DNA of 64,000 nt from Homarus americanus (GCF_018991925.1 NW_024722158.1:62001-126000), one strand, 5' to 3'; positions 42,975-54,862 are shown, counted from the first letter of the stretch. Numbers and translations: made by a program. The notes: generated from the sequence alone by a model not told the origin.

Positions 42975-43160
42975 ACGTAGTGAAGTAAATAATGTATGAT
43001 TGGTGAAGATGTGTGGCGTGTAGGTGACGAAAAGGTACATGATTGGTTTACGTATTTGACGTGTAACTATGTAAATGGACATGATTGGTACATATTTATG
43101 ACGTATTAATGACGAAAAGGTACATGATTGGTTTACGTATATGACGTGTGATGACGTAGA
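42975..43160. repeat. Diverged CCAAT/CRE-like repeat
   Basis: ACATGATTGGTTTACGTATT, TGACGTGTAACTATG, ATGACGTATTAATGACG and AAAAGGTACATGATTGG recur in about four loose units. They combine ATTGG with TGACGT like the 40.3-40.6 kb repeat. Confidence 0.75.
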
Positions 43161-43249
43161 ACTTGGTGCTGAGTATTAGTTCCTTCCTACTGTTGTCATG
43201 GATACACCTGACTCAAAACACACACACGCACAAAAAAAAAAAAACTTAC

Positions 43250-43415
43250 GCCAATATTCCACCAAATTCACCACACAACGACCAAATTCACCACACAACT
43301 ACCAAATTCACCACACAACTACCAAATTCACCACACAACTACCAAATTACCACTACAACTGACCAAAATTCACCACACAACTACCAAATTCACCACACAA
43401 CTACCAAATTAAATA
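43250..43415. repeat. 20-bp minisatellite ACCAAATTCACCACACAACT
   Basis: About eight copies, the sixth altered near 43,345-43,370. The Thr/Asn/His-rich frame is an artefact. Confidence 0.96.
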
Positions 43416-43652
43416 AAGTCTAAGTGACGGGGGACCGGGGGGGGGTGGGGGAGAAGGTGGCAATATAAACAATCTTATCTGCTAAAACGCGCCACTCACT
43501 TGGAGGCATCGGTCAGCCTAGCTATGAGTTCTGACAGCGCGAACCGTGAACTCACCTACCTAACTCTCGTCTAACTAACTCTTATAGAACTCATGATTTT
43601 TTCTAATTACACCAAATGAAATAAAACCAAATGGGATTAAATCTAACATATC
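43416..43652. other. Short spacer with poly-G
   Basis: A GGGGACCGGGGGGGGGTGGGG-like run near 43,430-43,450, then mixed sequence. No gene. Confidence 0.5.
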
Positions 43653-43781
43653 CTTAACTAGATACGTTCATTTAACACCAGTTTGGAGATAAAATTACCA
43701 TACGAAATATTTAGATAGACTCTGGACAGGTACTTTAATTTTATCTTTAAATTGGTGCTTAATGAACGTATCTAGTTAAGG
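43653..43781. mobile_element. Foldback/MITE-like inverted repeat element
   Basis: Two arms of about 45 bases are near-perfect reverse complements. The left begins CTTAACTAGATACGTTCATT and the right ends AATGAACGTATCTAGTTAAG; both contain a TAAAATTA/TAATTTTA inner part. The loop is about 37 bases. A related single arm lies at 5,531-5,570. Target duplication is unclear, so the superfamily is not assigned. Confidence 0.8.
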
Positions 43782-44365
43782 TAAAGTGAGTAAGTACGAA
43801 GGAGAGAGAGGGGGGTGAGGGAGAGAGAGAAGGACGGAAAGAAAGAGAGAGAGTGGAGAGATGTGAGCGAGTCAGTCAGTAATCCGGAGGTAAACACGCG
43901 GTCTGGGAGCGGCCATGTGACACTCGGCACCATCTGCTAAAATGCATTAGTTCGCCCTAAAAGTCGTCAGGGATTTGTCCTTCACACTCCTCCACACTAT
44001 AATATTTCCAAGACTTTTTTTGACGTCTTCCGAGGAAATTTTTTTTTTTGGGGGGGGGATTCTTTTGTTGTTTTCTTTGATTTTGTGTTAATCATTTTCT
44101 TTATAATAATTTGGGTGTGGATATTTTTGGTGGATTCCAGTTTTGGCAGTTTTGTAATTACGTGAATTTGTTTGTGACTTCGACGGCAAATGTTCATCTC
44201 AAACGTTCTTTCCGCTCATACACTGAAAGTTAACGTTTTCAAGGAGTTATATCTCTACACTCAGCAGTTATACAGGTATATGGAGTTATTTCAGATATAT
44301 CGTTATTAATCGAACATTTGCTAGAGGGGCGGGGCTTGTATCGTCAACTAAAAACCCGACTATAA
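43782..44365. other. Single-copy sequence with (GA)n
   Basis: GA-rich tract at about 43,800-43,862, then ordinary sequence with T- and G-homopolymers near 44,039-44,060. No gene. Confidence 0.55.
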
Positions 44366-44965
44366 AGGCGGCGGCACACTGGACACTTTCCTCCCAACAT
44401 ATTGGCAGACACGGCCCGGCCAGCAAGACAGAGAAGTTTTGCGTCACACTGGGATGTTTTGTTGGCCCGTCTGCCCAACTCAACGAAAACAACAACAAAG
44501 TGTCAAGACGAGGTTCACCATGGATCCCGTGACTACAGTTGAGCCTTGCAGGATTGTGCAATAGTTCTTCAATTACTGAAGCATGTGAGGCGTCTGCAAA
44601 AGCTAAAAATAAGACAAATGGATGCGAGGCGAAGTTTCTTTAAAAGTGGAGGCGGATGGCTGGTCAAAGAAGACCCTGAACAATTATTTAATAATACTAA
44701 AAAAGTTTTAAAGTGACAAAAATAAATAGAAATGTGTCACCGTTTATGTTATATTTTTGATTATTATTGTTTCATGATTTATCTAAATATTTACTTAAAA
44801 TTATATGAAGCTCATTTGAGCACTAATACGGTCAGCAAAGATCCCCGCCAAACCGTTGTCCATTTCTAGCAACAGCCGAAATCCTGCTGCTTGCTGGGCC
44901 ATCAGGCCAGCGGCCAGCAAAACGGGCAACATGATTGGAGGAAAGTGCCCAGTGTGTCGCCAGCC
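44366..44965. mobile_element. PIF/Harbinger-like non-autonomous element, 600 bp
   Basis: The left end carries GGCGGCACACTGGACACTTT followed by CCTCC. The complement of the right end carries GGCGACACACTGGGCACTTT followed by CCTCC. Both are flanked by TAA (44,363-44,365 and 44,966-44,968), the three-base target typical of PIF/Harbinger. Inside, an open stretch around 44,550-44,714 reads LKHVRRLQKLKIRQMDARRS then GGGWLVKEDPEQLFNNTKK. It may be a scrap of the ancestral transposase N-terminal region. No DDE catalytic block is present, so the copy needs help in trans. Confidence 0.8.
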
Positions 44966-44968
44966 TAA

Positions 44969-45184
44969 CCTCACCTAGCCTAACGTAGAATCAACTATAT
45001 AGAGAAAGATAGCTGCTCTAACACTATTGACCAACCAGGGAGGCACTATCGTGGACAAAAGTTCGCTCCCTCCCAAACTGAAGCAGTATCGACCCCAAAC
45101 GAGATAAAACAACACACCCGCACCAGAAGACAGTCAGGATAAGTCAGGTCGGAGACTCATTCCCGTGAATCAGTTTAACCACAG
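44969..45184. other. Single-copy spacer
   Basis: Short mixed sequence between the Harbinger-like element and a TTA array. No gene. Confidence 0.55.
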
Positions 45185-45187
45185 GGA

Positions 45188-45366
<179 letters not shown>

Positions 45367-45559
45367 TACATATTCACCCCCAGGCCCTGATGTGGGTCAT
45401 TCACCTGTGCCTGGGTGGGCTAATTCCCGTAAAAAAATAAAAAAAATAAAAAATAAATAAATACAAAGTAAAAATAAATAAAACTAGAAACCACCATAGT
45501 TGACCGTCACCGCTGTATACTGGCCTTCATCCTCCTCGTCATCATCATCACTAACCTCA

Positions 45560-47515
45560 TCACAACCATCATTATCAACATCTTCACTATCACCACCAGC
45601 ACTCACCACCACTACCACCAGTACTCACCATCACCACCAGTACTCATTATCACCATCAGTACCACTATCACCACCAGCACTCACCACCACCACCACCAGT
45701 ACTCACCATCACCACCAGTACTCACCATCACCATCAGTACTCACCACCACCACCACCAGTACTCACCATCACCATCAGTACAGACTATCACCATCAGTAC
45801 TCACCATCACCATCAGTACTCACCACCACCACTGGCACCACTCATCACCACCAGTACTCACCACCACCACCAGCCACCAGTACCACCATCACCACCAGTA
45901 CTCCACCATCACCATCAGTACCACCACCACCACCACCAGTACTCACCATCACCATCAGCAGACTATCACCATCAGTACTCACCATCACCATCAGTACTCT
46001 CACCCACCACCATCAGCACTCACTATCACCACCAGTACTCACCATCACCATCAGTACTCACCATCACCATCAGTACTCACCACCATCATCAGTACTCACC
46101 ACCATCACCATCAGTACTCACCATCACCATCAGTACTCACCATCACCACCAATAGTCACCATCATCACCAGTACTCACCATCACCACCAATTATCACCAT
46201 CACCACCAGTACTCACCATCATCACCAGTACTCACCATCACCACCAATAGTCACCATCACCACCAATAGTCACCCATCATCACCAGTACTCACCATCATC
46301 ACCAATAGTCACCATCATCACCAGTACTCACCATCACCATCAGTAATCACCATCACCACCAATAGTCACCATCACCAGTACCACCATCACCACCAATAGT
46401 CACCATCATCACCAGCACCACCATCATCACCAATAGTCACCATCACCATCAGTACTCACCATCACCACCAATAGTCACCATCATCACCAGTACTCACCAC
46501 TCATCAGTACCATCACCACCAGTCACCATCATCACCAGTACTCACCATCACCACTGCACTCACCATCACCACCAGTACTCACCACCAGTACTCACCATCA
46601 GTACTCACCCATCACCATCAGTACTCACCATCACCACCAGTAATTCACCATGAGTACTTGCCATCACCACTCAGGCACTCACCACCAGTACTCACCATCA
46701 CCACCACCATCACCATCACCATCAGTACTTCACATCACCACTAGCACTCGTCACCAGTGCTCACCATCACCAGTACCACCATCACCACCACCATCACCAT
46801 CACCATCAGTACTCACCATCATCACCAGTACTCACCATCAGTACTCACCATCATCACCAGTACTCACCATCAGCACTCACCACCACCACCAATAGTCACC
46901 ATCACCACCAATAGTCACCATCACCATCAGTACTCACCATCATCGCCAGTTCTCACCATCAGTACTCACCATCACCACCAATAGTCACCATCACCACCAA
47001 TAGTCACCATCACCATCAGTACTCACCATCACCACCAATAGTCACCATCACCACCAATTGTCACCATCACCACCACCATCACCATCACCATCAGTACTCA
47101 CCATCACCAGTACTCACCATCAGTAATTTCACCATCATCACCAGCAGCACTCACCATCAGTACTCACCATCATCACCAATGCTCATCACCAGTACTCACC
47201 ATCATCACCAGTACTCACCATCATCACCAGTACTCACCATCACCACCAATAGTCACCATCACCACCAATTATCACCATCACCATCAGTACTCACCATCAT
47301 CACCAGTACTCACCATCACCACCAATAGTCACCATCACCACCAATAGTCACCATCACCATCAGTACTCACCATCATCACCAGTGCTCACCATCACCAGTA
47401 CTCACCATCACCACCAATTATCACCATCACCATCAGTACTCACCATCATCACCAATACTCATCACCAGTACTCACCATCATCACCAGTACTCACCATCAG
47501 TACTCACCATCACCA
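45560..47515. repeat. CCATCACCATCAGTACTCA array upstream of the Gad exon
   Basis: About 1.95 kb of units built from CACCATCACCAYCAGTACT and CACCATCACCACCAATAGT, period mostly 18-19 bases. The array reaches to within about 15 bases of the exon, so it lies in the intron and supplies much of the pyrimidine/C-rich sequence before the 3' splice site. Confidence 0.96.
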
Positions 47516-47528
47516 CTCTCTCACACAG
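47516..47528 (+). promoter_or_regulatory. 3' splice site of the Gad exon
   Basis: CTCTCTCACACAG ends at 47,528 with the AG, following C/A/T-rich array sequence. The exon frame is open from the next base, which supplies the second and third bases of a split codon (phase 1). Confidence 0.75.
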
Positions 47529-47765
47529 ATCTCCTCCCCTTCACCGTCACGGCCGCCCCGGAGACGAGAGAGTTCTTGTCTCGTGTGGCCGACATCTCCA
47601 TTGACTTCATCAGGTCAACCTTCGACCGTAACTCTAAGATCCTGGACTTCCACCAGCCCGAGCAGCTGAAGGAGGTGCTTGAACTGGAAATCCCCGCCAA
47701 GCCGCTCAACCTCGACCAGATCCTTGTCGACTGTAAGGACGCCCTCAAGTACCAAGTAAAGACTG
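47529..47765 (+). CDS. Gad1: Glutamate decarboxylase, single internal exon (partial)
   Basis: Glutamate decarboxylase converts L-glutamate to GABA using pyridoxal phosphate; in arthropods it makes the main inhibitory transmitter. This 237-bp exon encodes about 79 residues. It starts LLPFTVTAAPETREFLSRVA, then has IDFIRSTFDRNSKILDFHQP and ILVDCKDALKYQVKTG at the end. The KxLDFH, ILxDC and LKYxVKTG motifs are characteristic of the family's N-terminal region ahead of the PLP-binding domain; KTG normally continues HP-RFFNQL in the next exon. The PLP lysine and catalytic loop are not encoded here. Boundaries are a CACACAG acceptor and a G/GTAAGT donor, both phase 1. No stop or frameshift is present. 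Cysteine sulfinate decarboxylase is the main alternative, but KxLDFH and ILVDC favour GAD. Other exons were not found. Confidence 0.9.
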
Positions 47766-47771
47766 GTAAGT
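47766..47771 (+). promoter_or_regulatory. 5' splice site of the Gad exon
   Basis: GTAAGT directly follows ACTG, a near-ideal donor that splits the Gly codon of KTG after its first base. The 51-bp minisatellite starts about 25 bases downstream. Confidence 0.85.
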
Positions 47772-47789
47772 ACTGATCATTTTGTATTT

Positions 47790-50700
47790 ACTGTAGTATA
47801 GGACTCCCAGGATCCTGTAGGGGTGGTGATCCTTCATAACACTGTAGTATAGGACTCCCAGGATCCTGTAGGTGTGGTGATCCTTCATAACATTAAATTA
47901 AATTAAATCTGACGAGGACTCCGCAAAACTACAGGAAGATCTAAACAAATTTTTCCAATGGTCTGAAAAATGGCAGATGAAATTCAATGTGGACAAATGT
48001 AAAGTACTCAGTATAGGAGATGTAAACAGGGAAACCAGATACCAGATGAGCAACGATGCCATAGAGAAATCCGACTGCGAGACAGATTTAGGAGTAATGA
48101 TAAGTAGGAACCTTAAGCCAAGTAAACAATGTGTTTTTGCTCGTAACAAGGCTAATAAAGTACTTGGGTTCATACAAAGGAGTGTTAGTTACAAGACTAG
48201 CGAGGTCATCCTAAACTATATCTTGCCCTTGTGAGACCACACCTGGATAACGCAGTTCAATTCTGGTCACCGTACTACAAAATGGATATAGAATCCCTAG
48301 AAAGAATTCAGAGGAGAATGACAAGACTAATCCCGGGCATTAGGAACCTTGAGTACAGAGACAGGTTAAAGCATCTTAATTTGTACTCCCTCGAGAGACG
48401 TAGAGTGAGGGGCGATATGATAGAGATGTATAAGTGGAAGTCAGGGCTAAACAAAGGTGATATAACAAAGGTACTCAAAGTATCCAACCAGGAGCGAACT
48501 CGTAGCAAGATAGGTAAAATTGGTTTGGAAATAGAGTAGTGGACGAGTGGAACAAGTTACCAAACATCATCATTAACTAGAATACGCTGGATAGATTCAA
48601 ACATAGGTTGGGTGGATATATGAGCAATAGGGGTTGGGTGTAAACGGGACTGCCCAGTATGTGCCAATAGGCCCGCCGCAGTTTCCTCCATTCTTATGTT
48701 CTAATGTTAACACTGTAGTATAGGACTCCCAGGATCCTGTAGGTGTGGTGATCCTTCATAACACTGTAGTATAGGACTCCCAGGATCCTGTAGGTGTGGT
48801 GATCCTTCATAACACTGTAGTATAGGACTCCCAGGATCCTGTAGGTGTGGTGATCCTTCATAACACTGTAGTATAGGACTCCCAGGATCCTGTAGGTGTG
48901 ATGATCCTTCATAACACTGTAGTATAGGACTCCCAGGATCCTGTAGGTGTGGTGATCCTTCATAACACTGTAGTATAGGACTCCCAGGATCCTGTAGGTG
49001 TGGTGATCCTTCATAACACTGTAGTATAGGACTCCCAGGATCCTGTAGGTGTGGTGATCCTTCATAACACTGTAGTATAGGACTCCCAGGATCCTGTAGG
49101 TGTGGTGATCCTTCATAACACTGTAGTATAGGACTCCCAGGATCCTGTAGGTGTGATGATCCTTCATAACACTGTAGTATAGGACTCCCAGGATCCTGTA
49201 GGTGTGGTGATCCTTCATAACACTGTAGTATAGGACTCCCAGGATCCTATAGGGGTGGTGATCCTTCATAACACTGTAGTATAGGACTCCCAGGATCCTG
49301 TAGGTGTGGTGATCCTTCATAACACTGTAGTATAGGACTCCCAGGATCCTGTAGGTGTGATGATCCTTCATAACACTGTAGTATAGGACTCCCAGGATCC
49401 TGTAGGTGTGGTGATCCTTCATAACACTGTAGTATAGGACTCCCAGGATCCTGTAGGTGTGGTGATCCTTCATAACACTGTAGTATAGGACTCCCAGGAT
49501 CCTGTAGGTGTGGTGATCCTTCATAACACTGTAGTATAGGACTCCCCAGGATCCTGTAGGTGTGGTGATCCTTCATAGCACTGTGATAGGACTCCCCAGG
49601 ATCTCCACTTGGGTGTGGTGATCCTTCATAACACTCAGTATAAGACTCCCAGGATCACTGTGGGGTGTGGTGATCCTTCATAACACTGTAGTATAGAGAC
49701 TCCCAGGATTTTCTTAGGTGTGATGATCCTTCATAACACTGTAGTATAGGACTCCCAGGATCCTGTAGGTGTGATGATCCTTCCATAACACTGTAGTATA
49801 GGACTCCCAGGATCCATAGGGGTGATGATCCTTCACTTAACACAGTATAGGACTCCCAGGATCCTGTAGGTCTAGTGATCCTTCATAACACTGTAGTATA
49901 GGACTCCCAGGATCACTGTAGGTGTGATGATCCTTCATAACACTGTAGTATAGGACTCCCAGGATCCTGTAGGTGTAGTGATCCTTCATAACACTGTAGT
50001 ATAGGACTCCCAGGATCCTGTAGGGGTGGTGATCCTTCATAACACTGTAGTATAGGACTCCCAGGATCCTGTAGGTGTGATGATCCTTCATAACACTGTA
50101 GTATAGGACTCCCAGGATCCTGTAGGGGTGGTGATCCTTCATAACACTGTAGTATAGGACTCCCAGGATCCTGTAGGGGTGGTGATCCTTCATAACACTG
50201 TAGTATAGGACTCCCAGGATCCTGTAGGTGTGATGATCCTTCATAACACTGTAGTATAGGACTCCCAGGATCCTGTAGGGGTGGTGATCCTTCATAACAC
50301 TGTAGTATAGGACTCCCAGGATCCTGTAGGGGTGGTGATCCTTCATAACACTGTAGTATAGGACTCCCAGGATCCTGTAGGTGTGATGATCCTTCATAAC
50401 ACTGTAGTATAGGACTCCCAGGATCCTGTAGGGGTGGTGATCCTTCATAACACTGTAGTATAGGACTCCGGATCCTGTAGGTGTGGATCCTTCATAACAC
50501 TGTAGTATAGGACTCCCGGATCCTGTAGGTGTGATGATCCTTCATAACACTGTAGTATAGGACCCCAGGATCCTGTAGGGTGATGATCCTTATAACGTAG
50601 TATAGGACTCCAGGATCCTGTAGGGTGGTGATCCTTCATAACACTGTAGTATAGGACTCCCAGGATCCTGTAGGTGGTGATCCTTCATAACACTGTAGTA

Positions 50701-52982
50701 TAGGACTCCCAGGATCCTGTAGGTGTGATGACTTCATAACACTGTAGTATAGGACTCGGATCCTGTAGGTGGTGATCCTCATAACACTGTAGTATAGGAC
50801 CCCAGGATCCTGTAGGTGTGGTGATCCTTCATAACACTGTAGTATAGGACTCCCGGATCCTGTAGGTGGTGATCCTTCATAACACTGTAGTATAGGACTC
50901 CAGGATCCTGTAGGTGTGGTGATCCTTCATAACACTGTAGTATAGGACTCCCAGGATCCTGTAGGTGTGGTGATCCTTCATAACACTGTAGTATAGGACT
51001 CCCAGGATCCTGTAGGTGTGGTGATCCTTCATAACACTGTAGTATAGGACCCCAGGATCCTGTAGGTGTGGTGATCCTTCATACTGTAGTATAGGACTCC
51101 CAGGATCCTGTAGGTGTGGTGATCCTCATAACACTGTAGTATAGGACTCCCAGGATCCTAGGTGTGGTGATCCTTCAACACTGTAGTATAGGACTGGATC
51201 CTGTAGGTGTGGTGATCCTTCAACACTGTATAGACCCCAGGATCCTGTAGGGGATGATCCTTCATAACACTGTAGTATAGGACTCCCCAGATCCTAGTGG
51301 TGATCCTTCATAACACTGTAGTATAGGACTCCCAGGATCCTGTAGGTGTGATGATCCTTCATAACACTGTAGTATAGGACTCCCAGGATCCTGTAGTGGT
51401 GATCCTTCATAACACTGTAGTATAGGACTCCCAGGATCCTGTAGGTGTGGTGATCCTTCATAACACTGTAGTATAGGACTCCCGGATCCTGTAGGTGTGG
51501 TGATCCTCTAACACTGTAGTATAGGACTCCCGGGATCCTGTAGGTGTGGGATCCTTCATAACACTTGTATAGGACTCCCAGGATCCTGTAGGGTGATGAT
51601 CCTTCATAACACTGTAGTATAGGACTCCCAGGATCCTGTAGGGGGTGATCCTTCATAACACTGTAGTATAGACCCCAGGATCCTGTAGGTGGTGATCCTC
51701 AACACTGTAGGACTCCCAGGATCCTATAGGTGTGGTGATCCTTCATAACACTGTAGTATAGGACCCCAGGATCCTGTAGGGTGGTGATCCTTCATAACAC
51801 TGTAGTATAGGACTCCCAGGATCCTGTAGGTGGTGATCCTTCATAACACTGTGTATAGGACTCCCAGGATCCTGTAGGTGTGGTGATCCCAACACTGTAG
51901 TATAGGACTCCAGGATCCTGTAGGTGTGGTGATCCTTCTAACACTGTAGTATAGGACTCCCAGGATCCTGTAGGTGTGGTGATCCTTCATAACACTGTAG
52001 TATAGACTCCAGGATCCTGTAGTGATGATCCTTCATAACACTGTAGTATAGGACCCCAGGATCCTGTAGGTGTGTGATCCTCATAACACTGTAGTATAGG
52101 ACCCCAGGATCCTGTAGGTGTGGTGATCCTTCATAACACTGTAGTATAGGACTCCCAGGATCCTAGGGTGGTGATCCTTCATAACACGTAGTATAGGACT
52201 CCCAGGATCCTGTAGGTGTGATGATCCTTCATAACACTGTAGTATAGGACTCCCAGGATCCTGTAGGGATGATCCTTCATAACACTGTAGTATAGGACTC
52301 CCAGGATCCTAGGTGTGGTGATCCATAACACTGTAGTATAGGACCCCAGGATCCTGTAGGTGTGGTGATCCTTCATAACACTGTAGTATAGGACTCCCAG
52401 GATCCTGTAGGTGATGATCCTTCATAACACTGTAGTATAGGACTCCCAGGATCCTGTAGGTGGTGATCCTTCATAACACTGTAGAGGACTCCCAGGATCC
52501 AGGTGTGGTGATCCTTCATAACACTGTAGTATAGGACTCCCAGGATCCTGTGTGGTGATCCCATAACACTGTAGTATAGACCCCAGGATCCTGTAGGTGT
52601 GGTGATCCTTCATAACACTGTAGTAGGACCCCAGGATCCTGTGGTGATCCTTCATAACACTGTAGTATAGACTCCCGATCCTGTAGGGGTGGTGATCCTT
52701 CATAACACTGTAGTATAGACCTGATCCTGTAGGTGTGGTGATCCTTCATAACACTGTAGTATAGGACTCCCGGATCCTGTAGGGGTGGTGATCCTTCATA
52801 ACACTGTAGTATAGGGGACTCCCAAGATCCTGTAGGTGTGATGATCCTTCATAACACTGTAGTATAGACCCCAGGATCCTGTAGGGGTGATGATCCTTCA
52901 TAACACTGTAGTATAGGACTCCCAGGATCCTGTAGTGTGATCCTTCATAACACTGTAGTATAGACTCCCAGGATCCTGTAGA
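47790..52982. repeat. 51-bp minisatellite in the Gad intron, about 85 copies
   Basis: The unit is ACTGTAGTATAGGACTCCCA, GGATCCTGTAGGTGTGGTGA, TCCTTCATAAC and contains GGATCC. Two copies precede the nested LINE G and the rest follow it. From about 48,713 to 49,540 copies are almost invariant; from about 50,460 to 52,980 short deletions are frequent. Because 51 is divisible by three, the minus strand stays open for 276 codons repeating a 17-residue unit, MKDHHTYRILGVLYYSV. Nothing supports translation of it. Confidence 0.98.
47893..48707 (+). mobile_element. LINE G: truncated CR1/Jockey-type LINE inside the 51-bp array
   Basis: The fragment starts just past the YxDD box with SDEDSAKLQEDLNKFFQWSE, then MKFNVDKCKVLSIGDVNRET, KQCVFARNKANKVLGFIQRS and SPYYKMDIESLERIQRRMTR. 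It ends with a decayed VDEWNKLPN-like region and ATTCTTATGTTCTAATG. A one-base change of frame near 48,210 and a stop near 48,537 break the frame. TAACA occurs on both sides (47,888-47,892 and 48,708-48,712) and fits a target-site duplication cut from the array unit. Between the left TAACA and LINE sequence is TTAAATTAAATTAAAT filler. It is very close to LINE C. Confidence 0.92.
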
Positions 52983-53029
52983 GGAATAACGGGGTCGTCA
53001 AGTATCCAACTCTTCTCAACCATTTTCAA

Positions 53030-53675
53030 GCTCCTCTATCTCTTTCGTCCCTCCTCCCTCCTTCCCTCCCTCCCTCCTCCCTCCTTCTCCTCCCTTCCTC
53101 CCTCCCTCCTCCCTCCTCCCTCCCTCCCTCCCTCCCTCCCTCCCTCCTCCTCCTCCACGATCGTTCGGCTGATGCTTCCTCCCATCTGGAAATACTCTTG
53201 TGTTATGACCGAATCTCTTCCTCCCTCCCTCCTCCCTCCCTCCTCCCTCCTCCCTCCTCCCTCCCTCCCTCCCTCCCTCCCTCCCTCTCCTCCTCACGAT
53301 CGTTCGTGCTTCTCCATCTGGAAATGATTCTGTTGTTATGTTTCCCTCCCCTCCTCCCTCCTCCCTCCTCCTCCTCCCTCCCTCCTCCACGATCGTTCGG
53401 CTGATGCTTCCTCCCATCAAAATGATTCTTGTTGTTATGACCGAATCTCTCTTCCTCCCTCCTCCTCCTCCCTCCTTCCCTCCCTCCTTTCCTCCCTTCC
53501 CTCCTCCCTCCTCCCTTCCTCCCTCCTCCTCCCTCCCTCCTCCTCCACGATCGTTGGTGATGCTTCCTCCCATCTGGAAATTCTGTGTTTGACCGAATTC
53601 TTCCTCCTCCTCTCCTTCCTCCCTCCCTCCTCCTCCCTCCCTCCTCCCTCCTCCTTCCTCCCTCCTCCATTATTG
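53030..53675. repeat. CCTCC/CCTCCCT array with an embedded approximately 60-bp conserved block
   Basis: Polypyrimidine tracts alternate with four copies of a block containing CACGATCGTTCGGCTGATGC, TTCCTCCCATCTGGAAATGA and TTATGACCGAATCTC (about 53,155, 53,294, 53,389 and 53,546). Copies differ by small deletions. Higher-order unit length ranges from about 95 to 155 bp. Confidence 0.93.
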
Positions 53676-53731
53676 AGGTTCACTCCGTCCATCGCTACAG
53701 ATTACCTTGCGACCAAAATAATGTTTATACT

Positions 53732-53857
<126 letters not shown>

Positions 53858-53965
53858 TTAAAAGATCAATTTAAAATAAAGATAATTTAAATCAAGGAAA
53901 TATCTGTTGAATCCGTTATCCAATATTGAAGCAAAAAAGACATCAACTTCCGATTTGAAAAAGAT

Positions 53966-54256
53966 CAAAGGACCGTTAGCAACCGTTATCAACCGTTATC
54001 AACCGTTAGCAACCGTTAGCAACCGTTATCAACCGTTATCAACCGTTAGCAACCGTTATCAACCGTTATCAACCGTTATCAACCGTTATCAACCGTTAGC
54101 AACCGTTATCAACCGTTATCAACCGTTAGCAACCGTTAGCAACCGTTATCAACCGTTATCAACCGTTATCAACTAGCAACCGTTATCAACCGTTATCAAC
54201 CGTTAGCAACCGTTATCAACCGTTATCAACTTAGCAACCGTTATCAACCGTTGCAG
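53966..54256. repeat. 10-bp minisatellite AACCGTTATC/AACCGTTAGC, about 28 copies
   Basis: Decamers alternate irregularly between TATC and TAGC endings, with two short deletions near 54,172 and 54,231. Each unit contains AACCGTT, whose AACCG/AACNG core resembles the binding site of Myb-family proteins, so sites repeat about once per helical turn. Confidence 0.97.
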
Positions 54257-54862
54257 TGGAAGTCTTAAGCCAAAAAATTAAAATTCATATTAAGAACTTG
54301 ACTGTTAAAATACTGTTGGGAACCGCTAGCCATGCCGGTTGGTTAGGAGAGAAAAAGAAAAACCGTTAAATTCGAATTTGAATTGAAATGTAAAACTCAA
54401 ACGGTTTTAATCAGCTGTTCAGAACCGTTATAACAACGGTCTCAAATATAAAAAAAATTCAAATCGAAAATCGAGTTCGTTACACAGCAGGGTGAAGGGG
54501 CGGAGGGAAGGTGGGGGGCGGGGAAGGTGGGGATGGGAAGGTGGGGAGCCGGAGTGGGTCGGGGAAGGTGGGGGAGATGCGTATTACAGCTGTTATTTGT
54601 AAGATGTCTGGTCTTCCAAATTTGATTTTTAAAAATGATAACGTTAAACAATATTTGAAAACTAATAACGGTCGAGCTTGTAATTGCCCCAAAAGGTCAA
54701 ATTAAGAATATATTTAATTATATATTTCTTATTTTAAAATCCATTAACCGTTAAAATATCAGTTGGAAACCGTTAACGGATTTGTTTACCGATTAATCCA
54801 GACTCGAATTTCAAATGTTAAAAACGTTAAATGTCCGTTAAAAACCGTTGATTATAACGGTC

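Noticed and set aside
48694..49524. 276-codon minus-strand frame with a perfect 17-residue repeat (MKDHHTYRILGVLYYSV)
   Set aside because: The 51-bp DNA unit is a multiple of three, so a frame without stops stays open automatically. It lies in a Gad intron, shows no codon-level constraint, and collapses wherever units carry deletions.
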